A stretch of 64,000 nt of DNA, taken from positions 248,001 to 312,000 of the forward strand of contig BCJU01000004.1 in the NCBI GenBank assembly GCA_001600355.1, written 5' to 3'. This stretch comes from Meira nashicola (lineage: Eukaryota; Basidiomycota; Exobasidiomycetes; Exobasidiales; Brachybasidiaceae). This document shows, one piece after another, positions 40,513-50,965 of the stretch (within the stretch, counting starts at the first letter, position 1; each line of letters opens with the position of its first letter). Below the pieces are notes generated by a model. The model saw only the letters and a program-made list of their open reading frames with translations. It was not told the origin of the DNA and made no database searches. The position numbers and the translations under genes are program-made.

Positions 40513-40845
40513 CTATTTTTGCTGGGTTTTTACCGCCGCCGCCGCTACTGGTTCACAGTTATATACTTTTTGGCAACCTCTACCTGTATACGGCTGTCCA
40601 CGACCTGGACAGGCACCGTAACAAGCAGCATCTGAGGATCCATCTTGACCATTCTCATCTGCGCTATAAAAAGAGAGGTTAAGGTAAGATTCAAAGGTTA
40701 TCAAAATCTTCCTTTAAAATACTCACCTTCCAAGCACTATCCATTTGTGACCTCTTCTATGGATTGCTCTCTCCCAACTTATAACTGAGGCACTACATGC
40801 TTGCATCATCAAGATGAAGATGAATAGATGTAAATACTGTCTCAT
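40513..40845 (-). CDS. Small secreted cysteine-rich protein, CYGxC family copy 2
   Basis: Exons 40845-40727 (119 nt) and 40663-40513 (151 nt); the 63-nt intron (GTGAGT...TAG) is in phase 2. The product is 89 aa. Signal peptide about 1-19 (LHLFIFILMMQACSA), then a basic spacer with ERAIHRRGHKW. The core is AACYGACPGRGQPYTGRGC, a Cys six residues later, and an Ala/Lys/Gln tail. In the 20-codon core it differs from copy 3 at only three positions, all synonymous, which shows selection on the protein. The spacing C-x3-C-x11-C-x5-C is one residue longer than copy 1 between the second and third cysteine. It lies 69 bp from the convergent cutinase stop. Function unknown; an effector, adhesin-cofactor or defence peptide are options. 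Confidence 0.78.
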
Positions 40846-41233
40846 TGTTAAAATATTATTTGGTAGGTTATAGTATGAAGGGTTACTGTTTATAGATGTT
40901 AAATTATAGCCGCTTTTTATACCTTTCTTACCCTTTATCTTCTTTTTATTCCTAAAAGATAGATGTCATATACCGTGAGAAGTACATTAAGCTGTTTTAT
41001 GTTTAGAGAAGGTTCTCTAGAAGTATATAAAGTGGTTTTTTTCTTTATATCCTTTTTATTAATTACGGAAAATATTATATATGTCGCAAAGAATTTAGCT
41101 AAAGAACACGGCGCCCGTAATGAATATAAACAAGAAGTCACGCGGTTCTTAATTACGTGTTAAAAAGAACTATTTTCCTTCTTATATAGACAATAAATAG
41201 TCATTGGTTTGTATATAGGAGTGATTTAGAATG
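40846..41233. other. Intergenic region between the two adjacent CYGxC genes
   Basis: 388 bp, the 5' flank of copy 2. AT-rich; I see no gene. A similar block follows copy 3 upstream (Lys/Leu-poor, TATA-like TATAGC and TATAAT strings), so the two copies may have been duplicated with part of the promoter. Confidence 0.4.
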
Positions 41234-41583
41234 TCAATGTTCTTTTTGTTTAGGGTTTTTTAGTGGTTCGCAAGAAAAGGTTTTTTTGCAACCTCTACCT
41301 GTATATGGCTGTCCACGACCTGGACAGGCACCATAGCAAGCAGCATCCGAGGATTCAGTCTGGCCATTTTCATCCAAGCTATATGAAGGAAAGAATAAAA
41401 AAGAAGGAAGCAGAATAAGTATAAAGAATATAAGAAACCTTCTTTTAAACTACTCACCGCCCGAAAACCGCCCATTTTTTGATCTAGCTCGTTAATTACC
41501 CTTTCCCAAGCTATAACAGCAGCACTGCATACTTGCATCATCATCAAGATTAAGGTAATTAGGTTTAAGTATTTTCTCATCAT
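41234..41583 (-). pseudogene. Small secreted cysteine-rich protein, CYGxC family copy 3 (frameshifted)
   Basis: Exon 1 is 41583-41458 and exon 2 is 41378-41234, with a 79-nt intron (GTGAGT...TAG). The signal peptide (LITLILMMMQVCSA) and the cysteine core (AACYGACPGRGQPYTGRGC) match copy 2. However, the summed exon length is 271 nt, one more than a multiple of three. Alignment with copy 2 places the extra base in the T-run at 41475-41480 (six As on the coding strand, where copy 2 has a shorter CACAAA run). With the frame as found, exon 2 meets a stop after two codons. The gene is either a recent pseudogene, or the base is a sequencing error in the homopolymer. The core still differs from copy 2 only synonymously, which argues that the change is recent or artefactual. 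Confidence 0.7.
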
Positions 41584-42466
41584 GAAAAGCTTTTTTAGTT
41601 GATTGTAGTATAAAGGTAAATGTTGGATAATGGTCGCTTTTTATAATTTTTCATACACATGTTTTTCTTTTAAAAGACAGATACATTATGCCTTCAGAGC
41701 CACCTGGTCATAAACAAGCATTCTATGTATAGCACACTTCAATCACCGAAAACACCGCTTCATTAAGGTTTTATTATTTTGATTCGGCGATCAAATGTGG
41801 CGTAATGAATTATTGAAACAAGTTTTTCCGCGCTGGCCATTCTACGCAAGCAAACCCTAACCTCTATCTTATTTAGACTATAAATCATTTATCGTTACTT
41901 AGAAAATACGACAAGTGTAGTCGGAAATCTGTTGAATAATGCATTTCGGATTTATGACCACCTTGGCTGGTTTTGGCAACGTGTGTCACGCCCAGCTTTG
42001 TATGACTCAAAGGCTGCATATACCTTCAGCCCAGACGCCTACTTTTATGATTTTGTACAATTTTCATAGACATATATAAAGAACCTTTATCATACAGATA
42101 TGTACCCACTTTTCTTTACCTCTTTCTATTATTTATTTTTATCCCATTACTTGCGTCTGACAATCCTTGCTTGAATTATTCGGCCCTTCTTCTTCTTTCG
42201 AAGCGCCGTCATAACTTTTGCTCAAAAAGAATTCTTTCTTAGACGCGGCCCGTTAGGATATGAATTAAAGCCGCAAGAAACCTCGCATTCATCCGTAGAC
42301 AACAAAAGTCATGAATGAAAAAAAAAGCAAACCCCGAAATTATCTTTTTTTAGGAGCTCCGGGTTCCTAATTACGCCTAAGTTATGTTATGCTTAAGTAA
42401 GCCTGTATCGTACGAACTCTGAAGGAAACATGATCAAGATTAGTTATTAGATATGTACAAGAGTAC
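41584..42466. other. Intergenic region, no gene seen
   Basis: 883 bp containing the 5' flank of copy 3 and the 3' flank of the beta-lactamase-like gene. AT-rich with A/T runs. No structure that I can assign. Confidence 0.5.
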
Positions 42467-43935
42467 TTAAACTGAAGCAGCTCCCATAACGTGTTGTTGA
42501 ATTGCATTATTGATCTCACCAAAGAAAAGGCCAGAGATTTGAGAATCATTAAAAGGAAATAGTTGTGCTTGAATCATTGCAGCAATACCTAATTCATGAT
42601 TTATAAACCAATAATGATTTGCAATTCCAGCCCACCAAACTAAAGAATGTTCCTTTTCTGCGCTCGTATACATCTTTAATCCGGCATAAGTCCAATTTTT
42701 AGGATCTCCTGGGATAGGGACACTATGAGATAGAGATAGTCAATTATAGCTTTAATATAGTTTATACAGTGATCCGCGTTTACTCACTCATTGGAAAGCT
42801 CTGGAATAGCCCCTGGCACTAATCGATAAAGATCTTTTACCAAAGTATCATCCAATTGATCTTTAAATAAAAGTTGAGCAGATTCAGGTTTTAAGATTGA
42901 TTTGCCAGTTTTAGGATGTTTACCTTCATTTAATAAAGCGACAAGAATTTGAACGTATTCAGATGCATTACCATATCCACCCGCACCACCGTATAAGATT
43001 TCAATTTTATTTTCATCTTGTTCGATGACGTGAGGTTGAGCTATAACTTTTCCACCTTGACTTTGATCGCGAAAGTTCATTCCAGCAAGATTTGATAGAA
43101 TTGACTTATTTCCTGAAAGTCCAGTTTGAGGTTTAAGTGTTATATTTTGAATACCAAGAGGTTCAAAGATGTGTTTCTATGTTCAAGTTTTATAAAGATT
43201 TATAAGGATTGAGCAAGTTATACTTTCTTTATATATCACTCACCTTGAAATAAGTATCAAGATCAACACCTGATACTTTTTCAACCGCTAAACCTGCCCA
43301 ATCGATACAACAACCATATTCCCAACGAGTTCCTGGTTCTGCATTAAGCGGTCCCATAACAGAAGCCTTTTTACAACCAAAAGAAGTCAATCCTCTTTCT
43401 TCAAACTGGATAAGGAGGTTTGGTGGTTAGCTTCAATATAAATATATGTAGCATATTGTCTTTTTGCTCACCCATTTCTTAGTATCATGATTAAAGAAAG
43501 GATAACTCATGCCAGCAGTATGTGTTATAAGTTGATGTAAGGTGATTGGTGTTTTATAACCTTTTTCCAATTCTTTAATTTCCGGCAAGATGTCATGAAT
43601 GGGTGTTTGAAGATGCAATTTACCTTGTTCGACTAATTGTAAAGCAGCAATGACTGTGATGAGCTGAGAAGAAGAATGAAGTCAACAATCAAAACCTGAT
43701 TTATAAAATAGTATGCTTATCATCAACCTACTTTTGTACATGATGCCATCCAACAAAGCATATCTTTATCCATCTTTTCTTCTGATCCAATTTGACGAAG
43801 ACCTGCAGCTGAATGAGTTAATAAATTACCCTGTTTATCGGCAACTGCTAAGATCAAACCCGGAATCTTTGTTGATGGATCTGAACATGCTTCTTGTAAT
43901 TTCGCTTGAAGAGTTTCAGCAAGATTGGAAGACAT
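42467..43935 (-). CDS. Beta-lactamase/LovD-type serine hydrolase (five exons)
   Basis: Exons 43935-43732, 43663-43472, 43405-43244, 43176-42788 and 42722-42467; introns of 68, 66, 67, 65 nt, all frame-preserving. The protein is 400 aa. The SxxK motif is Ser65-C-T-Lys68 at the end of exon 1, and the catalytic-Tyr region is WEYGCCIDWAGLAVEK. These are the marks of the class C beta-lactamase-like family that includes family VIII esterases and the acyltransferase LovD. The WxYgxgiDWaG pattern is close to fungal LovD-like members. No signal peptide is seen, so a cytosolic esterase or transesterase is more likely than a lactamase. This is the most intron-rich gene in the window. Confidence 0.85.
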
Positions 43936-44434
43936 TTTGAGTGAGTATGATCAATGTTATAAAAAGTTGGAAAGATGGTGGCAAAGAAAGAGATGTATAT
44001 AAAGATCATTTCGAACCACACGACCTGATTATTTACAGGGAAACGAGCACTCTTGATAACTAACAAAAAAGAAAGGATGATCAATGCGTTCTCCGAAAAT
44101 TTGTGGGGAAAAGAAGCTAAATCAGTCTAGACAGCGGCATTGGTACTGGTACAGTACACTACTCTCAACGATTTTACACGCAAATTAAAATTCCGATAAA
44201 TTAAAGCACAATCAAAGCTAATACTCACGCACAAACAGTTGCGAAGGTCATAAGTTCAAAACAATAAAAATTCACATTCTAATTCCGAAAAAAAGACTAC
44301 TTAAAACATAAAAAACCAGACATGAAAACTCTCTCAACAATGACAAACTAGGGAAAAAAGAATGGTATACACAGATGAAAAGATGCCGGGGAATGTGAAT
44401 TGTGTGAAATGTGCTAGAGATGGGGAGAGTAAAT
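43936..44434. other. Intergenic region upstream of the beta-lactamase-like gene
   Basis: 499 bp, holding the promoter of the beta-lactamase-like gene and the 3' flank of the mutase gene. No gene seen; the short open frames look fortuitous. Confidence 0.5.
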
Positions 44435-46039
44435 TCATTGGGCATGAACCAATGATCCGTTTTGTTGTTGAAATTGTTCTTTGTTGTCGTGTGTGTGTCT
44501 ATCAGGAAGCAAGCATTGCGTTCCCGCAGCAGAGGCAACTTCGGAGGGCGAAGTAGGAGACAGGATAGACTTTGACATAGGAGCAGCGGGTAAGGTAACC
44601 TTGTCTGCTCTGCCAGGCCAATAGATTGTTTCTTGTGCGCCTGTTTGAATAAGGTTAACTGCTTCATATCCTTGTACGAATGCATAATCTTGATTAGAAG
44701 ATTCATAACGCCATCCTCCAAATCTACCACGTTGAACGAATCCAAACTTTTCGAATCTTTGAATGATTCCAGAATTATTATCATCCGATAATAAAACTTC
44801 ATCACGTTCTAGGAATGGAATTGGATATCCTAACGTTAAATGTCTGCTCCAAGTAGATATTGGTTCTTGATCTTCTTTTACTGCTCCCCAACGACGTAAT
44901 TCAGCCAAATGTTTCTTTGCCAAAACTTCCGGTCTAATATCAATTTGACGATGTTCAGATGATGCAGTTTCAAACATTACGCTCCAACGTGAACCAGGAC
45001 CATTTTCACCTTCAGATAAAGAAGGTGAAAAATTTGTCAAGATTGTACATCTATGGAATGAAACATCTGCATCTGCTCCGAAAACCCAGGTCCTTCCTTC
45101 TAATTCTTTTGGTAAAGGACCTTGGAAACCAAGACCAATGACTGTCGTTGATGAATGCTTCAATAAAGGCTTCAAGCTGATCGGAATTGCTGCGTTAGGT
45201 TTTGCTGCATTGACTAATTCGATTGAAACACTCAAAGGAAGAGAGGAGATGCAGTGTCCGTAAGAGATTGTTTCTCCGTTATCCAGAGTAACAACGTGCT
45301 CATCTAAATCGATTGCAGTAACGTATGTGTTATAACGTTGTTTATCAGCTGGCAAAGCACGAGCAACACTCTGCCATAAATCTCCTGTTCCAAGTCTTGG
45401 ATATGGGAAATTTGTCGTATCATCTGGTCTATCAGAAGAAGTGATGACAGATTTAGGCTTTGGCACATTGGCAGCTTTACTTCCCGCACGTAAACTTGTC
45501 CAAGTATGATTCAATTTATCCAAAGGCCAAGCCCATTGTTTTGAATTAAAAGGAGTGAAAAAGATATCGTTTAGGGTAGGTCCAAAAGTGTTACTAAAAT
45601 ATTCTCCAAGGTTTTTGGCTTCTTGATCTGCCAAAGAGATACCTTTTGCTTGAATTTCACTGATTTCTTTGCAAATTTGTTCACCTTTTTTCAAATTACC
45701 TAAATGTCTTTGGATCGGTGTTGGGCACCATGCATTTTCAACGCGAACCCAACCACCTCTTTGTGGATAAACCCAATCGTTATGACTATTTATTGCATCA
45801 TTAAATGCATCAAAATGAGAATGGATAACATGTCCACCCATATCCCATAAAAATCCTTTTTCATCGCGTTCTGTGACTGCCATTCCACCTGCACGATCAG
45901 CAGCATCAATCATTAACCAACTTTGATTATTTTGTTTGGCTAACTTTCGTGCTGCTCCTAATCCTGTTGGACCCGCACCCAAGATGAGGATATCAACATG
46001 GCTATGTTTCTTGCCAAAAGAGGTAGAAGCGACGGGCAT
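44435..46039 (-). CDS. ugmA: UDP-galactopyranose mutase
   Basis: A single exon of 534 aa from the ATG at 46039 (the first in frame). The FAD-binding loop GAGPTGLG is at 21-28, followed by GGMAVTERD and WDMGGHVIHSHF. The substrate region RGGWVRVENAWCPTPIQ and the C-terminal FAD loop GRFGGWRYESSNQDYAFVQG are typical of eukaryotic UGMs, with about 510 aa usual. The enzyme converts UDP-galactopyranose to UDP-galactofuranose using reduced FAD, feeding galactofuranose-containing glycans of the wall. The last 60 residues (after WPGRADKVT) form a Ser/Pro/Gln-rich tail that the family core lacks. Cytosolic, as expected for the family. Confidence 0.93.
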   Translation of the reverse strand: MPVASTSFGKKHSHVDILILGAGPTGLGAARKLAKQNNQSWLMIDAADRAGGMAVTERDEKGFLWDMGGHVIHSHFDAFNDAINSHNDWVYPQRGGWVRVENAWCPTPIQRHLGNLKKGEQICKEISEIQAKGISLADQEAKNLGEYFSNTFGPTLNDIFFTPFNSKQWAWPLDKLNHTWTSLRAGSKAANVPKPKSVITSSDRPDDTTNFPYPRLGTGDLWQSVARALPADKQRYNTYVTAIDLDEHVVTLDNGETISYGHCISSLPLSVSIELVNAAKPNAAIPISLKPLLKHSSTTVIGLGFQGPLPKELEGRTWVFGADADVSFHRCTILTNFSPSLSEGENGPGSRWSVMFETASSEHRQIDIRPEVLAKKHLAELRRWGAVKEDQEPISTWSRHLTLGYPIPFLERDEVLLSDDNNSGIIQRFEKFGFVQRGRFGGWRYESSNQDYAFVQGYEAVNLIQTGAQETIYWPGRADKVTLPAAPMSKSILSPTSPSEVASAAGTQCLLPDRHTHDNKEQFQQQNGSLVHAQ

Positions 46040-48154
46040 GTTGAAGGTGATGGGAGAGAAGAAGAAAGACTGACAACAAAGAACGAATTTGAAGATAATG
46101 ATGGAGGTATATAAACAAACAACGTCGAACTTCTTATCGTCATGTAAAAATTTAATAATCTCAAATGTATGCACTGAAAGTTCACTTGTGTTTCACCTTC
46201 ACATGGCGTAAGTATTTTTACGGCACTTTCCGTGTTAATTAAATAAATCCGGGAACAATAATTGGTTTCTCCAGGCGGAAGGGCAAAAAAAAAGAGGGGG
46301 AAAAAGCTTTAATGCACTCAAAGCTTAAATTTCTCCACCAAAAAATACTAAAAATCCACACACATATTATTCTAGAAAGAAAAAATTCAGTTTGTAGTTT
46401 GGCTCCTTACCCGCGTGTCCTTTCACTTTTTAAAAAAAAAATAAACCGCGGGCGCTGCTCAGGCGGTAGTTGAAATTGCCTTCTATACGCGTAATAAAAT
46501 TCTCTTCCGCCTTTTTTTTTCTAGGCCCTGTTTGGCAGACAATGCTGTTTCACTGCTCCACTGCCGAGGGGTACTTTATACATAACCACAAACATTCGAT
46601 CTTGATTTGGAAAATTTGTTTCACCTTGATGGATGGATGTACGGTATCATGATTCATGTACCGGCATTACATAATCTAGAACTCATACTCCTTAAAAACT
46701 TCAGCAAATCTTCAGTCATAATCTTCTTATCTTCTTTCTTTAATCAATTACCACAGGCCTTCGATTTAATGCATGCATAGAACCTCCCCAAAAATTCATA
46801 AAGTCGCGTGCCTGCATTATAAGAGAGTAGGATTGCATATAAATTAAAAATTACGACTTAAGTGCAGTTTATACGTTAGAATGAGAAGAAATATTCTAAG
46901 AAACGTGAAAAAGAAGAAGCGGGATCAAGATTTCTTCCTCGTGATTCCGTAGAAGTGAATAAACCTTGCAGATCGAACAACATTAACAGTGTTCATACAC
47001 CAGACGATTTTCTTTATTCGAATTGCGGACTATGTACATACATGTGTATAAGAGCAGAGCGGACAAGATCTTGTTCGGAAACGAGGAAAGCAACAGCAAC
47101 TAAATTGTTTTCCAAATTATCTAATTATGTGCCTTACTGTGGTCCGTTTTAAATTGTATCATTCGATTAAATCCTTGCCGATAAGGAGTCGTCTAACACA
47201 AAAAAAATTGTTTCATTGATTTAGCGTAATATGTACTTCCTTCTCCCCGACATGATTTAGTGTGAGATGGTTTGAGTTTTGTTCGCTTTTGCTGCTTGCA
47301 TATGTATGTATGCAACGGACGTCCAACGAACAGCATACAGCGTAGAACAAATAAACAAACAAACCTTTCTTTTCCAGCGTTTATAGTGAGTTTGCGCTTG
47401 ATGGTCCCTTTTTTTCATTTTACGCTACTATAGTCTACGCGCGGGAACTGAGTTTGGTTTGCAAGCAAAAAAAAAGGGAAAAAGGTCACGCGAATATAAA
47501 ATAAAAAACACTGCTTAAATGGCTAAAATGAAATTTTTCCCCGAAAAAAAAAAAGTTTATGTTTCAGAATATTCTTATTTCTTTAATCCTGACGCCATTG
47601 TACTTTGATGTTAAGACTGTAATTCTGAATCAGTTCCCGTGTCTTTGAAAATGATTGTCCCTAGAACATGGGGGATCTTCACCCTTGCTTAGATTGTGTA
47701 ATAACTCTATCACGCGCTCCCACTGCTAATCCTAACAAAGGTCATCCGTTGTCTATCATACTGGGGAACCGTAGGAAAATTAGCAAATCATTCATGGGAA
47801 TCCGTTTCGGTCGGACATTCATCGTTGTTCTTTTCCAGAAATCTGTCAAATGTATGCCAAGATGGCTATACATATTATTTACGGCTGAAAAGTGTGTGTG
47901 TGAGAGTATTTATGATGGCATGATTGATTTGCTTATTCATTCACCATTGAAACGAACTTTTCTTTTTCCGAATAATAACAATGCAAACCAAGAAATGTCA
48001 AGTTGTACCTATGTCTCATCTCACAACGGATGGCTCGGATGGCTAGATTCAAATCTTGTTTTAAGTGAGACAATCTAAGCTGTCGTTTGTTTTTTAACTC
48101 GCTTTTTTTTGCTTTTTCGGAGGCGTTTGTTTGTGCAGCCTAGAACTGCAAGAG

Positions 48155-48184
48155 GCGACGCGCCGCGCCGGCGCCATGCAGCGC
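48155..48184. other. GC-rich island in AT-rich intergenic DNA
   Basis: A 30-bp stretch made almost only of G and C, in a region otherwise well under 40% GC by eye. It is similar in kind to patches at 10613-10640 and 38095-38120. The role is unknown. Confidence 0.4.
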
Positions 48185-48654
48185 TCGTGCATCGGTCTGG
48201 GTTTATGTTTTAGATCCTTTTTTTAAACAAACAATGTCCGAAATACACTTGCCAAATGTGCTGCATAAGAGTAGCTAAACTCGGTCAAATCATGAAAGGG
48301 GCGGCGTGCGTGTATGAATTATAATTATATACCCTTTTGTCTGTTGTTCTCCTCTTTTCTTTTTGTTTGATTGTAGATCATGCGGATTCTTTCTTTTCTT
48401 TTATTCGGGAAAACTACACTAAATTAAATCAATTTTTAGCGTTTGGCGACTATGTATTTATGCAAACTTTCCTTTCTTCAAACAAAGCCGTTTGTTTGTC
48501 TCTCCTATTTCGTATTGTTTGTTTGTTTGTATTGTAAAACCGCATGTTCGTTCCTGAACACGGCAGGAGAACGTCCATTGAAGCGTTCCATGCGCATCGG
48601 GATGTAAAAATTGCAGGGCATACGTTGAAAAAAAGTGTATTGAAGCGGGCTAGT

Positions 48655-48680
48655 ATGTATGTATGTTTGTATGTATGTAA
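48655..48680. repeat. TATG-type tetranucleotide microsatellite
   Basis: A short imperfect run of TATG/TTTG units, ending in GTATGTAAG. Ordinary slippage repeat. Confidence 0.6.
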
Positions 48681-48889
48681 GTTGTTTGTTAGCCTTGGCA
48701 AAACCTAATCGATGTTTCAGATAGATTCAAAAACACATCCCGATCTCTCTTTAGTGAACAATCATCTTCTCCCCCTCTTTCCGATAAACCGTAAAAACAC
48801 AAGCACACTCTTTCATCATTTAAACTTCCAACTGGATTCTCAACAATATAAAAACCTTAACCCCTTCTTTTTCTCTATCTCACCACCAA

Positions 48890-50329
48890 ATGATCACCGC
48901 TCAAAGACGACCTTCTCAACCTTCATTTAAGGAATTAAAAATGTCATCTGTTAAAGAATCAAGTTGGATCGAACCATGGTCAAAAGCAGTTTCACAAGCA
49001 GCAGAAGATCAAAAGAAATCACATAAAAGGCGAAACAGTTTTATGGCACAATCAAAAATTCAACATTCACGTTCGCCATCAGAAAATGTTAAAATTTCTC
49101 AATCTACTGCAAATGTTTTCGAAAATGCAGGTAAATTACCTTCACCACCAATATTACAAAGGATCTTCTTTTCACCACATCCTGATGATATCGCTTATAG
49201 TGCTTTTGGTACAGCATCAAAAAAGCCAAGTTGTTGTCATCATGATGAAGAAGAAAAAGATTATCAAGATTGTGCATCATCTTCTTCATCTTCTTTTTAT
49301 AAAAAACAATCTTTACGTGTTCAAAGAGAAGATTCAGGTGTAGCTCTTCATTCACCTTCTCTTTCTGCTTCTTCTAAATTTAGTGATGATGCAACTTTGG
49401 TAGCAACACCTTCTTATGCTTCTTCATCATCATCAATTTCATCTGGATCACGTCGTAATAGTGCAGTAGAATTAAAACATGATACACAAAATGCATTAAT
49501 CGTTACTGTTTTCAGTAAAAGTCGTTGTGCAAACGGTGAAATAGGAGCAAAACTTAATCGAAATGTTGAAGATACAACATGTTTACGTACAGAAGAAGAT
49601 CAAGCATTTGCACGTTCTATCGGATGTGATTTATTACAATTAGGATTCCCTGATTCAAGTGCTCGTGATGAACCATCAAGAAGACCTGATTTAGCTGAAG
49701 CAGCAATGAAATCTTCACCTGGAACAAAGATTCGTGACGTTGATCATTATATTTTTGAAGACGTTCGTAAATCATTAGAACCAATCGTTTGGATGGCAAT
49801 TCGTGCAGGAGCAAAAATTCATTTACCTCTCGGAGTTGGTTGTCATGTTGATCATTGGATGGTTCGTGTTGCAGTTTTATCGATCTTAGATGAATTAGAT
49901 GTTAAACTTGGAGAGACAACAAGTCTATTATCAGAACCATTAAAAGGTATATTCTCAACTCATTTAATCGGTGGACAAGAACCATTACATGAACGTTTAA
50001 TATTTTATGAAGATTTACCATATGCAGACGCACAAACGAATTCACACGTTGAACGTTTAGCAAAATCAGTTTTACCTCTTGGCTCAAAAGCAAAACTTGT
50101 TCATTTAACCGAATCTGATTGGTGTAAAAAACGTTGTGCAATTTTAGCTTATGCTTCACAAATGAAACCAACAATTTTACCTTCTCTATATAATCATGCA
50201 ACTAGATTAGCTCAATTGGGTAAATCAATCGATCCAAATTTCGATTCAACAAAAAATCACTTAGTTGCCGAACGTATTTGGGTTATAGATGCTGAATTAC
50301 GCAAACTTGCACTTGAACAACAGCAATAA
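48890..50329 (+). CDS. PIG-L/LmbE-type N-deacetylase domain protein
   Basis: A single exon of 479 aa. The zinc-binding motif FSPHPDDIAYSAFG (HPDD 97-100) is followed by a Ser-rich, low-complexity insertion from about 110 to 200. The core then resumes with ALIVTVFSKSRCANG. The third metal/catalytic segment GVGCHVDHWMVR is near 315. These are the signature residues of the PIG-L/LmbE family (deacetylases of GlcNAc-PI, GlcNAc-malate or related sugars). It is not the ER-anchored PIG-L itself: there is no N-terminal membrane helix, and the body is longer. Bacterial-type LmbE proteins with such inserts occur in fungi. Substrate unknown. The N-terminal 80 residues are basic and probably disordered. 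Confidence 0.82.
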   Translation: MITAQRRPSQPSFKELKMSSVKESSWIEPWSKAVSQAAEDQKKSHKRRNSFMAQSKIQHSRSPSENVKISQSTANVFENAGKLPSPPILQRIFFSPHPDDIAYSAFGTASKKPSCCHHDEEEKDYQDCASSSSSSFYKKQSLRVQREDSGVALHSPSLSASSKFSDDATLVATPSYASSSSSISSGSRRNSAVELKHDTQNALIVTVFSKSRCANGEIGAKLNRNVEDTTCLRTEEDQAFARSIGCDLLQLGFPDSSARDEPSRRPDLAEAAMKSSPGTKIRDVDHYIFEDVRKSLEPIVWMAIRAGAKIHLPLGVGCHVDHWMVRVAVLSILDELDVKLGETTSLLSEPLKGIFSTHLIGGQEPLHERLIFYEDLPYADAQTNSHVERLAKSVLPLGSKAKLVHLTESDWCKKRCAILAYASQMKPTILPSLYNHATRLAQLGKSIDPNFDSTKNHLVAERIWVIDAELRKLALEQQQ

Positions 50330-50965
50330 TCCTTCTCTCTCTTTTATACTTATACAATACCATCATAGATACCCACCCATAGATACTTTTCTTGATTCAC
50401 ACTTTGTTACAACACCAGCACTTCTTTTTGTTTCTCTCTCTCTCTTTGGTCTTTCATACTTTTCCGTCATTTTATTCACAACGGTAGATGTACTTTTTTT
50501 TGTCACAGTCAATTGATTAAGCACGCAAACATGGTTATATATAAATTATATTGAATTAAAAAATCATCTTTCCTTAACATCAACACCTTCCTACAGTTTT
50601 GCGCGCGCGAATTTCAAACCTTACATAATCAATCTGCTGCATTAGACCAAAAGGCCAAAGTTTGCCGAGAATTATTTTTGTTCAAGCCGTACATGCATCC
50701 ACACGCGTTCGCAGGAATCCCGGGAAACTGGAAATGTCTTGCCCGAATGTATGTATCACGACATCAGAGTAAGCCACAAGAGACACAATTTGCAAAGGAA
50801 CATTCAATGTCTCACTCAATACATAAGTTTCGGAAGCGATATGATAGCATTCTTAAACCGTTACGGGGAGGTACATATAAACATAATTCTATGATAGAAA
50901 GCATTCGTAAAAGATTCGTTAAACAAAGGAGAAGGAAGAGTCTCTCGTTAAGGAGGTGGTGGTTT
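50330..50965. other. Intergenic region between convergent PIG-L-type and GH5 genes
   Basis: 636 bp between two stop codons, containing CT-rich stretches near 50430-50455. No gene is seen; a 118-codon frame at 50678-51034 runs into the GH5 gene and looks fortuitous. Confidence 0.5.

Larger units (their letters stand above)
46040..48889. other. Largest intergenic region of the window (2.85 kb)
   Basis: No supportable gene. It contains poly-A/T runs, a GC-rich island at 48155-48184 (GCGACGCGCCGCGCCGGCGC and following), a TATG/TTTG tetranucleotide run near 48655-48680, and repeated GTTTGTTT strings near 48480-48530. A 136-codon frame at 47668-48078 and others are listed as rejected. It separates the divergently transcribed mutase and PIG-L-type genes. 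Confidence 0.5.

Noticed and set aside
41352..41460. Alternative splice choices to rescue the frame of the third cysteine-rich copy
   Set aside because: Only one acceptor (TAG before 41378) and one consensus donor are present, and neither can be moved to restore the frame.
47668..48078. 136-codon plus-strand frame in the 2.85-kb gap
   Set aside because: The residue composition is not protein-like, there are no motifs or splice signals, and no promoter is seen.
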